From Sipunculus nudus (Eukaryota > Annelida > Sipuncula > Golfingiida > Sipunculidae), in the NCBI GenBank assembly GCA_026874595.1, contig CM049318.1, positions 8,782,741 through 8,846,740 on the forward strand: a stretch of DNA of 64,000 nt, in the 5' to 3' direction. The notes under the pieces are model-generated. The model made no database searches. It saw only the letters and a program-made list of their open reading frames with translations, and was not told where the DNA came from. How positions within the stretch are numbered: position 1 is the first letter of the stretch; the number at the start of each line of letters is the position of its first letter. A program made the translations under genes and the position numbers. Positions 1 to 10,030 of this stretch are shown piece by piece.

Positions 1-390
1 TCTTTAAGCTTAGGGCTTTTGTCAGCTCCTGCTGATATTCTAGTTTAAATTAGTGGTACTACCAAAAAAATCACCTTTTTACAAGATTTAGTTAAGTTCT
101 GAGGTTGCTAGCAACTTAAAGATTAGAACTTTAGTGGAGTCTTGCTTCTGTATAAAAGCTATTTTCCAGGTGATAGGGACCAATGAAATCTACTAACCCT
201 AATTATAGCTGTTTGTGCTGAAGTTTTTATATCCCTCCAGAGAAATAATATCATTTAATTCCAATGTGTTGAATGAGTTCCTGTGTTTTCTGGGTACTTC
301 AGATTTTCCCTTGTTTTCCTGAATATTTTTCCTTCATGATACCAGTCACAGTCAGAATGAGAATGTAAGATTGCTGACTTTACTTTACAG
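1..390 (+). other. Intron of the IGF2BP/IMP gene (upstream part)
   Basis: AT-rich sequence before the first visible coding exon, ending in the 3' splice site TACTTTACAG at 381-390. The reading frame enters the next exon in mid-codon, so the gene starts outside the window. No repeat or RNA gene was recognised here. Confidence 0.7.
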
Positions 391-451
391 TACAATCAGG
401 CTCAGAAAACAAAGTTATCATCACATACGAAACCCCAGAGCAGGCATCCAC
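391..451 (+). CDS. IGF2BP: IGF2BP exon: RRM middle part
   Basis: Acceptor TTTACAG, donor GTGAGT. After 2 nt the frame reads QSGSENKVIITYETPEQAS and ends in phase 2. The stretch VIITYETPEQA fits the RNP-containing strand and following helix of an RRM. It joins the next exon to complete Thr (AC|A). Confidence 0.85.
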
Positions 452-3400
452 GTGAGTATCTATTTTCATTCCTGTCACTTTGTATGTACTATTATTTTTG
501 GTCCAGGTGTATGAAACCCCTTTACATGCCCAAGGCAAGTTTAAACTACCATACTTAATGGACCCCAAAATTTGATCTAAATATGTACCTTCCCTTTGAT
601 GTGCATGTCAGCAAGGTAAATCCATTTCAGCATTGGTTCAGAAAGTTCTCATTTTACACTCCTATTTAAGAATATATTATTTGAAACTTTCACAGCCAAT
701 TTTGATTTTAATCAGGATTATTTGCAATTTTAATGAAAATCTTTTAATTTCTTCATTAGAAAATGTTTCTAATTTCGGGTGACACCAGCATACGTTTTCT
801 TTTAAATTTCATTAAACTACATTCAGGTTTCTCCAAATGATTTTTGGTATCTGTCAGGTATGTCCCATGGTATAATTGTCTGGGATATATCATCCCTTTC
901 CTGCAGCATTTTGGCCACAACTTAAAAAATTAAATTCATGCAAAGAAGAAGAAACAGAATTCAATCCAAATGTTTTTATCAGATAAGGGCATAAAACACA
1001 AACACACACAGAGCCCAAAACACCCTGTTGCTTAATTATTCAGACAAACATGCCATGTTGTAAATAATCCTTCTCTCACATATAGAAAATTAAATTGTGC
1101 CTTTTTTTAATTTAATTGGACAAAATCAGTTAAGTTATGCCTGCTGTAATGTCCCTAACATTGTTTTTCAGAGCGGTTGACCAGCTGAATGGATTTGAAT
1201 TTCATGGAGTTCAGCTTAAGGTAAGTTAAAGATTTTGCTTGACCTTTTACTAGTGAAAAATATTGTTTGCCATATGTTTAAATGGATATTTAATGACAGA
1301 ACATATTTCTGTACCACTAATGATGTGCAAAGTTTCATTTGGATATAGTAGCGCTGTATCCTATTCATCTTCCTAAATCAGATATTCCTTTATGAACCAA
1401 GGCTATTGGACCTTGCAGCATTTATTAACTACCAAGTAATTGACCAGTAAGGGCCAGTCAAATTTAGACTGCATATTACCATGGTCATTATACAGGGTTT
1501 CTGCCAGGGTAGAAAGTCTTTTTATTTTTTCAACAAGACTGAGGTTAGACCGTTAGTACAGCATGGAGAGGAAAAAGTCTTGTGTAATGCCCATAATCTT
1601 GGGGTAGAGAAAACCCTGAATTGTAATCAGTCCATGTTGTAAAGTATGGTTTGAAACTTGTAACTGAAATAACTACAGAAGAATGGACATGCATATTTGG
1701 GACTTCTTCAACTGATAAGATAATTTGTGGCGTAATCCTATCAAACTGTCAGTGGTTCATGAATGTCTAAATACTGGGTGCATGAATAAAAATGACATGG
1801 GTGTTTTCTCTCCAGGTCGAAATTTACACACAAAATGGCCAGAAACAACGGGGTCCAAGACCACAGAACCAAGGGGTCCCTGTGAACCAACGTGTGGGCT
1901 CTGGATATCCTCTCAGGTCGGATAGGTCTTGCTTGCTTGCACTTTAAATAACATGGTTGTGTCCAGTGAATTTGAACATTTAGATTGCTACATCAGTTTT
2001 ATATTTACATCTAGTTTCCATGGCAGGGTCAGGTGTTTCCATTGCTGTCCAGAAATGCAGAATTAATAGTCACAGGTTCACAAAATCAATCTGTAATTGT
2101 ATTTCTGCCAGAATGTGTTTAAAATCAAGTCAGATGTACACATGTTTGTTCAAATAATTTGGCCCTGTGTGGAAGGCATGGAAATATTGATGGCTGCCAC
2201 CTGAAGTTCTCTATCTTAGCTTAGCACATGCACTTTTGCTTTATCAAAGATTGTTGCTAAGTGAGGTTTCACCATCTCAGGATGGTCCCACTTGGTAATG
2301 TTGGTACATTTGAACTGTATGTTAATTGTCCCAGGCCTGAAACATAAGAACAGTGGTAACTTTAAGATGGTCCAGTTAGTTTGCATTGCCTTAAAGTATT
2401 TTTTTTATGGTGAAGAGTTCCTAGCTTAGTAGGGAGTTTGGAGGAATGCCAGTGTCTCTACAAAAGTTACAAGATCCAGTTTGTTGCAACTTAGATTTTT
2501 TCTTAATATTTCTCATATACTTGCCACTTCAGATGGTAGAATAGTTTCCAGTGAGCTTAAAAAAAATCATTTCTGGTAGATGGGTCCATAGATTATAACT
2601 GTTAAAACAGTGAAGTAAATTTTTGGACTGCCTGTAGTATATAAGTCCTTTTTAAATTCTTTAGTGATTGTAGCATGTAACGTTTGATCTTCTTACATTG
2701 GCAGGATCATTGTGATTCATCCTGAAACTTTATGTCAGTTATGCTTTGTTCACAGAATCCTTGTACCATCTGACGATGTTGGAGCCATCATTGGACGTGG
2801 AGGACAGACCATCAGAGGCATCACTACAGAATGTAAAACCCGCGTGGATGTGCACCGCAAGGACACCCCTGGCATGCTGGAGAAGGTGATATCTATCTAT
2901 GGAACCCCAGAGAATTGCAGCCGGGCATGCAAGGCCATTCTGAAAATCCGCACAGATGAGGCCCAAGAGAGCAACCGGCCTGGCGAGATCATCCTGAAAG
3001 TCCTAGCTGATGATCGCTTCTGTGGTCGCATCATCGGAAAGGGAGGCAACACAATCAAGAAAATAAAGGATGAGACCAACGCACGTGTTTCTGTCTCAAA
3101 GTGAGTAACATTGTTGACTACTTTTGCAAACTTTAATATGATTAGAATTTAGAAAATGATGATTAGGACTTACATTAATCTCCTTGTCACAGGTTTCCAT
3201 AAATTGGCTCTTTTGTCCTCATGTTAATTGTTTGAAAGTATATATCAGCCCTTGATTTCCTTATATGATGAAACTTGGCATTTTCAGAGTGGCTGTTTAC
3301 CAAGGATATCAGCTGACGTGTTTCTTAAACCTAGCAGTTATATCCCCAGCCTATGGTTGGACATATTGATATATTCTTAGTCTGGATTATGCAGAAATAA

Positions 3401-6400
3401 ATACCAAACGTCCCATGAAGTGCTATTAAAATATTTTGTTTGCTTTGAGTAGAAACCTGATTTACCAGACAACAAGCTTAATGGTGACTTGTTTGGTGTG
3501 TATTTCAGGAACTACTCCTATGCATACCGCACTGGAGAGGGCAACCTTTCACCTTATTTCCCTGACCGCGTTGTGACAATCCGTGGTAATGAGGAGGAGA
3601 TGGTGGCGGGAGAAGCCATCGTATCCTCCATCCTCAGGGAATGTCACGAGAAGGACATGCAGCAGCCTATGGGTGGAGTGAGTAACACATTCCTATCTGT
3701 TACCATGGAAATGTTATTAACAAGGATCTTAGATTTAATGCAGTTACTTGAACGCTGCTGTAATACATGTCAGGGTCTTTTATTTCAACATTTCTTGCTA
3801 AAATAACTTAAATTTTAGAGACAATTTAATTTTAGATATATTATATATAGATTTGCCTAATTTACATCAGACTTAATTTTTAGGATTGACAAGTTTCATA
3901 TCTGTTGTTACCTTGCAAAGTAACCCTACTCTGTAATCTTAACTTGGCATTCTGAATGTAGAACATAAAAAAAATACAGTTGGGACTATAGCTTAGAGTG
4001 AAGTTGAAATTTTAATGCTGAAGTGTATGACCAGTATGTATTGTGGTGAATATACCTGAGATTTCAAGAATTAAGACATGAACTCTGCTTTTGAAAATAC
4101 AAAAAAAGCTATTTATATCTTCAAAAACCGCTACCCTGTTTATTTTACAGTTATGTAATGAGCAGGGTGGTAAAGAGAACAGAACAAGATATACAAGCCA
4201 TCAGGGCCTTTGTATATAACAGTAATTATATTTTTTTTAAAATGTACTCCAGGATAAAACACCAGTTGTAATCTTTTCTGAAGTCACAGCTGTGTAAAAT
4301 GCACAAAATAAATATTTCGAAGTTGAAAAAGCTTTGGAAAGATGCGATTCCTAAACATTTAACTTGCTATGCAAATGCAAAACGCAAATCTGTCCTAACC
4401 CAGGACAGATTAGACTTAATTATGAAGTAATGACAAAAATCCCAGGTGAACTTTTAAGAAGTTCCCCTATAATTTGGACCCCTGCTGGTTGTTACAGCAC
4501 CAGGGGCCTGACATGATGATGCAGAGCATGCAGCATATGATGATGCCTCCACAGGGAGGCATGTACGGCATGACTGGAGCTCCACACTATGGCATGATGG
4601 GAGGCGGCCGCGGAAACTATTACCCAACAAACCCCATGTACGGAGGCGCCATGCAGCCCCCCATGCAGCGCCCACAGCAGCAGCAGCAAGATATTGTCCA
4701 GAGCGATCTCTTCATCCCTAATTCCTTTGTTGGAGCTATCATCGGAACGGGTGGCTCAAGCATAAAAAAGATCATGCGTGACTCTGGTGCCTTTGTGTCT
4801 GTAAGTATGCCAGACTGACTGTCTTTTCTAGCTTCTTTGTCCTTTGATCTTACATGCTGCCTTATTGCTGTTGCTTTTGCTTTAAGCAGAATTTTCTCAT
4901 GTTCCAGCAGGATTACCTTGATCCTGCTGAATCTTGTACAGATGTTTTTAATACAGGTTGACCACATATACAAAATTGCATGTCCACTCTGGCAGTTTGC
5001 TCTGGAATCTCATTTTCCTGAAATGTCTCAGGGCTCGAAATTCTTTCACCCCTAACCTATTCCCCCTTTTCTCTCTATGATTACGGTCCTAAAAAGTTGT
5101 TTTGATTAAAAAATTGCTGATATTTGTTATAAAAGATTGTTCTCAAAATTTGAATTTTGTCAAGTTAAAAATTGTAAAAATTTTGGGTGGGTGGGTCATG
5201 CACAACTAAAGCCAAATAATAGAATGATGTTGTAGTTATAAGATTTACAATAGTAATCAGTCTTTGTTAAATATGTGAAGTCACAAGGCTGATATCCGTG
5301 CATTTTTGTATGTAAGCTGTCCATAATGTTTGTGCTGTTCTGTGCCGTATCTTTAAGATAAGCAGGGCATGCATGTTTGCATATCACAGCTAGTATTGAT
5401 GGTTAAAACTGCTGCGTAGTCAATAAAAGGTAGTATAGAAATGGTTCTTTTTTAGATACTGCCTGGGCAGAAGAGTGGCCAGTCTGGCTCTGAGGTAAAA
5501 ATAAACATCTTAGTAGATGGCTTGTGGTTCCTATCCGACTAGTTACATTACACAGTCATTAATGTCTACACCATGATATGGTTTAAAGGAATAGTCACCC
5601 TCTGTAGTGTCTTGTAGTGCCGTTCACGGATGGCCACAGACAAGTTCAGTTTACATAGATTTTTTATTTGTACGTAGGTTTGATTTGGGATGAAGTGTTA
5701 TTTTTGGAGGGTGCAGTTACATGTATTTTACCTTATAAACCATCTGTCTCTGTCTGTGCAGATTGACACCAAGAAGGAGAACGAGCCCAACCCTGCTGCT
5801 GACCGCACTGTCACAATCAAAGGCACTCCTGAAGCTCAATGGAAGGTTCGTATCTACATTCAGTCTATGTGTCTGATGGAGGTGGGGGGGGGGGGGGGGA
5901 TTTCATGTGGAGCAGTCATTTGAACTGTGAGTGAGGACTGGTCTCTGGTGTAGTGCCATCCATTTGGTGTCTGTAAGTTGAGGAGTTACTCTTATACATT
6001 GGTTTGCTATGTGCACTGGTTACTGTTTTGTAGTGTTTATCGCGATGCACTGTTATGAGATAAGTAACCTGCTGTTTTGAGTGTGTCAGTGTATGCAGGA
6101 GTGTTTCAAAAATTTCAATTATGTAATTTGAACTTCCTTTCATATAAGTTTCATATAAGCTGACCACCAATGCTGAACTGGTATTGGTTCTGTTTTTCAT
6201 TGAGAATGTTTGGGTTATATTTTTGGTGCAATTCATAGATTGATTCACATTTTGGCATTTTCATATGATACGGATGCACTTACAGAAGTAAAGCTTCAGG
6301 ATATAAACAATTTTTAGTGAAAACATTTGCTCAGACTTTACAATTTTTGCAGCCAGTGAATAGCAATTCTTTTATTTTATAGGCTGGCTTCTACATATTC

Positions 6401-7687
6401 TCCAAGCTGAAACAAGAAGGTTTTGCTGGCAACGACGAAGTTCGTCTGAGATCAGCTATCCAAGTCCCCAACAGAATGGTTGGCAGAGTAATTGGCAAAC
6501 GCGGCAAAAATGTGAGTGAATTAGCAAACCCTACATAATTTTAAATATTGTCTATAAGACATGGAAGTTACCAGGTTTGTGTTGATCAGAAGAGGTGATA
6601 AATAGTCATTAAGCTGCCTAAAAAGTGGCATCTATTTCACCAAAAGTCAGTGTCCAAAAAATGTTGGGGAAGGGGGGGGGGGGGTCTAACAAGGACATTT
6701 GTTTTTATGAAATCCTTAGTACCTTGATGGTATTTCCTGTCATCAGGGATTTTATATTTATACATTTCAGCAGCATGACTAAATGAATTATGTGTTGGTT
6801 GTAGCTGTCAAAGTTGAAACTTCAAATAAATATACCACTTGTGTGCTTGTAGGTGCGGGAGACACAGCGTACCACTGGAGCCATGGTCAAAGTACCCACT
6901 GCCAGTGAACACCAGCAAACTCAGGGAGAAATGGTGCCCGTCGAGGTCTTTGGCACCTTCCATGCAATCCAGGTGTGTAGACTTGTTTATATTCTGTAAC
7001 CCCAGGTTATTCATACAGAGTATTTAGCAGTAATGATACTGATTTTAGTAAGAAGTACATCAACTATGTACATAAAACATTACTTCATAGATATAATCAC
7101 ATAAGTGATGATAGCCTCTAGAAGTAACAAACCAGATATTGTTAAGAGTGAAATATCTTTGCTGAAAAAAAATGCATCGAAAGGAGATAAGGCTAGTGAC
7201 GTGTATAGATATACCCAGAATGTCAGGGCCATAATGTCTTGCTTTTTGTTTGGATGAAAGGTTGGGTAGTTGAAAAGGTTTTATGAGATACCAAAAAAAG
7301 TTGCACATCTTGATAAATCTGTAAAGCCCAGCACCTACTATTTTCACTTGCACATATGCCAATATTTAAGATTAAAATGTTCGGAGCCAAATCCTGTGAA
7401 AAATTAGAAAAATAAACTGGGTTCCGGCATAGACAAACAGCAGTTACCATGAGTGTTTTAGATTTTTTAAAGTTAGAATGTGTGGATTATGATGCATGGA
7501 TGATTGACATTATTGTTAACAGCACGCCCAGGCCAAGGTCAGACAACAGGCATCTGAACAGGGACCCGTTGGCCCACAGGGAGCACCCCAGATGATGTAC
7601 CCCCCACCCCCACGAGGACGAGGACCCCGCAACAACAACCAGCAACAACAAGCTCCGCCCCCGCAGCCACAACAGCAACAGCAGTAA
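391..7687 (+). CDS. IGF2BP: IGF2BP/IMP (VICKZ family) mRNA-binding protein, C-terminal 520 residues
   Basis: Eleven exons (391-451, 1172-1220, 1816-1916, 2756-3100, 3509-3677, 4498-4800, 5456-5494, 5762-5845, 6383-6511, 6853-6972, 7523-7687) join in one frame with GT/AG borders and give 520 residues after a 2-nt partial codon. Order: end of an RRM (residues 1-36), linker, KH1 (GRGG at 83-86), KH2 (GKGG 164-167), a Met/Gly/Gln-rich linker (242-305), KH3 (GTGG 324-327), KH4 (GKRG 421-424), Gln/Pro-rich tail. All four KH domains keep a GxxG RNA-binding loop. The phrase RILVPSDDVGAIIG and the following VDVHRK are typical of IMP proteins, which bind mRNAs in the cytoplasm and control their localisation, stability and translation. 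RRM1 and the start of RRM2 lie upstream of the window. Identification is by motif order and recall of the family; orthology to one vertebrate paralogue is not implied. Confidence 0.92.
1172..1220 (+). CDS. IGF2BP: IGF2BP exon: RRM C-terminal end
   Basis: 49 nt between TTTTTCAG and GTAAGT. It encodes AVDQLNGFEFHGVQLK, the last helix and strand of the RRM (the LNGFEFHG turn is typical). Confidence 0.88.
1816..1916 (+). CDS. IGF2BP: IGF2BP exon: RRM-KH linker
   Basis: 101 nt between CTCTCCAG and GTCGGA. It starts VEIYTQNGQKQRGPRPQN, a basic, Gln/Gly-rich linker, and ends in GYPL plus AG of a split Arg codon completed at 2756. The GTCGGA donor is weaker than the others in the gene. Confidence 0.85.
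2705..2755 (+). other. Possible alternative 51-nt exon extension before KH1
   Basis: A second 3' splice site, CTTACATTGGCAG, ends at 2704. Using it adds 51 nt that stay open and in frame with both neighbours (after the split Arg: IIVIHPETLCQLCFVH, then Arg), inserting 17 residues just before KH1. There is no transcript evidence, and open frame over 51 nt can occur by chance. Confidence 0.3.
2756..3100 (+). CDS. IGF2BP: IGF2BP exon: KH1 and most of KH2
   Basis: 345 nt, the largest exon in the gene. KH1 starts with ILVPSDDVGAIIGRGGQTIR and runs through TRVDVHRK; KH2 contains RIIGKGGNTIKKIKDE. The 3' end is TCAAA|GTGAGT in phase 2. I chose the acceptor at 2755 (TGTTCACAG) because it places Arg directly before ILVPS as in the family. 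An upstream in-frame acceptor at 2704 is also possible and is listed separately. Confidence 0.93.
3509..3677 (+). CDS. IGF2BP: IGF2BP exon: end of KH2
   Basis: 169 nt between TATTTCAG and GTGAGT. It starts by completing Lys, then NYSYAYRTGEGNLSPYFPDR, VVTIRGNEEEMV and the final KH2 helix VSSILREC, ending KDMQQPMGG. The YFPDRVVTIRG segment corresponds to the NPERTITVKG strand of the family. Confidence 0.9.
4498..4800 (+). CDS. IGF2BP: IGF2BP exon: Met/Gly/Gln linker and start of KH3
   Basis: 303 nt (101 codons, phase 0 at both ends) between GGTTGTTACAG and GTAAGT. Residues 1-64 are low-complexity and rich in Met, Gly, Pro and Gln (QQQQQ). KH3 follows: SDLFIPNSFVGAIIGTGG, then IKKIMRDSGAFVS. 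The Met-rich linker between KH2 and KH3 may be flexible or aggregation-prone. Confidence 0.9.
5456..5494 (+). CDS. IGF2BP: IGF2BP 39-nt microexon inside KH3
   Basis: A 39-nt open segment between TCTTTTTTAG and GTAAAA encodes ILPGQKSGQSGSE. Both ends are phase 0, so skipping keeps the frame. It falls in the variable loop of KH3; without it, FVS joins IDTKKENEP directly, which is nearer the usual KH length. Probably an alternative cassette, but called only from splice sites and frame. Confidence 0.55.
5762..5845 (+). CDS. IGF2BP: IGF2BP exon: KH3 third strand
   Basis: 84 nt, phase 0 at both ends, between TCTGTGCAG and GTTCGT. It encodes IDTKKENEPNPAADRTVTIK then GTPEAQWK, matching the KH3 strand and helix start (RxVTIxGxPEAQxK). 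Confidence 0.9.
6383..6511 (+). CDS. IGF2BP: IGF2BP exon: KH3 last helix and KH4 GxxG
   Basis: 129 nt, phase 0, between TTTTATAG and GTGAGT. It starts AGFYIFSKLKQEGF (KH3 last helix) and contains the KH4 start IQVPNRMVGRVIGKRGKN, with GKRG as the RNA-binding loop. Confidence 0.92.
6853..6972 (+). CDS. IGF2BP: IGF2BP exon: body of KH4
   Basis: 120 nt, phase 0, between GCTTGTAG and GTGTGT. It encodes VRETQRTTGAMVKVPTASEH then QQTQGEMVPVEVFGTFHAIQ, the remaining strands and helix of KH4. Confidence 0.92.
7523..7687 (+). CDS. IGF2BP: IGF2BP last coding exon and stop
   Basis: Acceptor TTGTTAACAG. It encodes HAQAKVRQQASEQGPVGPQG, a Pro/Arg-rich stretch (PPPPRGRGPRNNN) and a Gln-rich end QPQQQQQ followed by TAA at 7685-7687. 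IMP proteins commonly end in a short basic or Gln-rich tail after KH4. Confidence 0.92.
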   Translation, partial: HAQAKVRQQASEQGPVGPQGAPQMMYPPPPRGRGPRNNNQQQQAPPPQPQQQQQ

Positions 7688-10030
7688 AAAGAGGGCCCAG
7701 CTACCAAACGATTTACCTCACAAGTTGATTAAAGCAGCATCCAGTACCAAAGATGATGACACTGATGTGGGCGCCCTCTGTTGACCAACAACAGCAACAG
7801 CAGGGGGTGATACACCGTACTTGTAAAAATGTAGATGAAGAAAACTAAATGTAGAAACTCCGGTTTGCTCGAAGTTTTTACATCATCCACAAGGTTTTTT
7901 TTGTGCACCAAGATAAGTTAAACTCAAACAGGTCTTAGAATTAAAAATCTGAAAGAATACATTAAAGGCATCCAATGTATGGGCATGTGCTGAACAGCAG
8001 GCCACTATCAGGGAATCCATAATGCACTGGCCCATAGGAACCAAGGGCCCCTTAGTGGCAGCAAATTATACACGTTGTAGGGTGTTCAGTGGAGGTCGCC
8101 TTTTATGGCGGCGCTCCTCGGCTATTTATAAAAATGCATGTGAGATGAGCTGTTATTGAGTTTGATAAGATTTTACAGACCATTGTTAATGTTGAGATAT
8201 ATGATGGTCTTTTTTGTAAGGAATTATGAAAGTTTATTTTTGATACTTGTTGAATGTCTTTTTTGTTACTATTTTTATGGCGTAGAGCGGCAAAAAAAAA
8301 GTTATAAAAAAAGGAAAGGAGACGAATGTAAAGGGAACTCTGTGCTTTTGCACAGGGTCTGAACAGGCATATCTTTCTGTAACAGTTGGGCTCTGTGCCA
8401 CGTCAGGATAGAAAGTGGGACTCCTTACGAACCACGTCACCACCGGAGTATCAAAGGTTCAATAGCTATCATCCCAGTATCTTCGCCGCCTCTTGCTCTC
8501 TCTCTCTATCTCTAGCAGGGCCAACCCGCTTTGAACCTCTCAATTGGGTTTTTCTTTCAGTTTCTCACATTGTCAAGCCAACATCCACTTGCAGTTGAGT
8601 TGGTTGTGCTACCCGGGGGCTAGATTTGGAAATATTATTGAGGGCATATGTATGTTGTACGTACAGAATTTCACAGTCAAGATGGCAACAGTTGTTGTTA
8701 TTACCTGGTTGTCATAGAAATCTGTCTGTTTGGGGGTTCTCGTGTATTCAAATGACTGAAGGCCGAACTGTCCAAAAATTTTATTATGACCTGTGGAACA
8801 AACAAACCTGTGAGATCCAAGGATATTCAACATGGAGCCTTTTCCCCTTGTACTAGAGCTTCAAGTACAAGTGTCAAAAACCAAGAGCAAACTAGATGAG
8901 TAAAATGAGATGATTGATCTTACAAGTCTTTTTATCTACAATTGTTACTATTATTAGTAGAAGTAAGAGTGTATGGCTTTTGTTTCTTTTTTAGTTGTCA
9001 TTGGTGTTATTTTTTTGTGAAATGGATGATTATAACAGATTGTACACACTGTAGCAGTGATGACCATATGTTTTCAGCCTGGCCGGCTGGTTTCCCATTT
9101 GAAGACTGTAGTAGTAACATGAGTTTCTATGGGATAAACTTTGTTATATTCATGTATCAATTTGCACGCCATGAACTTGTGGTGGGCATTAGTGAATTCA
9201 CGGGAACATGTTCAAAACGGAAAGATTATCTTGTTCCCTTTATCAAAGCCTCGCAAGGGATTCTGAAGGTTACATCTAGTATCAGCACTGACCAGTCCAT
9301 CACATAAACCCTGTGCTCAATAGAACATTACTTACTTACAGACAAGCTAATTGTCTTTGAAGGTATAGTCGGTTCCCCAGCAGGGGCAGCATTGAAAGTG
9401 TTGCCAGGCTCCATAATGTGCCCAGACAGGTGGCTCCCCCTATCTTTGTGACATATCACTAATGCCAGCCAACAAGCTCGGAACGAGGATGTTCCAGATG
9501 CATAACTGTACATAATTATGAGTACTACTGTAAGTGGCTTGGCAGGTAAAACAATTTGAACTGTCCATGTCAAGTTGTGCAGGTATAGGTCTAGTTGAGC
9601 AAGGTCCAGGCTAAGATGGCAGGATCATTTATTTGTTTTTCAAGGTGGCAACTCTGACAGGTCTTTTAATGACTGGTGTCATCAGGGATCCAGAGTTCCC
9701 CCCTCTTTTTATGTTTGGTACTGATGCTGATTATTGAACGCTGACCTCTGCTCTCTACATGAACTTTATAAGATATTTATGTTATATAGATGCTCTATAG
9801 ATGGCCATGCCGGGTCCTTCCTTCCCTGGGCCTGTACCTGCTGCCGTTTGCTTACTTTCTTTACCGTATTTAGCCTCCACACATATGGATTTAGCAGTGA
9901 TACTACCACAGTACATACATGTTAGTAGATAAAAATTGTACTTTCACTAATGTTGGTTCCATATATTATAGTAGTGGATTTTGAAGATTCTGTGTTTTTG
10001 AAAATAAATGCATATGGTTTTAATTAACAA
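7688..10030 (+). other. Probable IGF2BP 3' UTR
   Basis: Non-coding, AT-rich sequence directly after the stop, including a CAACAGCAACAGCAG run at 7789-7803 that resembles the Gln-rich coding end. The first AATAAA I noticed is at 10003-10008; others lie near 10125 and at 10829. Long 3' UTRs are usual for IMP genes. The true end needs transcript data. Confidence 0.5.
10003..10008 (+). terminator. Candidate polyadenylation signal AATAAA (IGF2BP)
   Basis: AATAAA in the context GAAAATAAATGC, 2.3 kb after the IGF2BP stop. Such hexamers are common in AT-rich DNA. Confidence 0.35.

Noticed and set aside
8156-8362. Small gene in the IGF2BP 3' UTR
   Set aside because: 68 codons of low complexity with no domain, splice structure or recognisable similarity.
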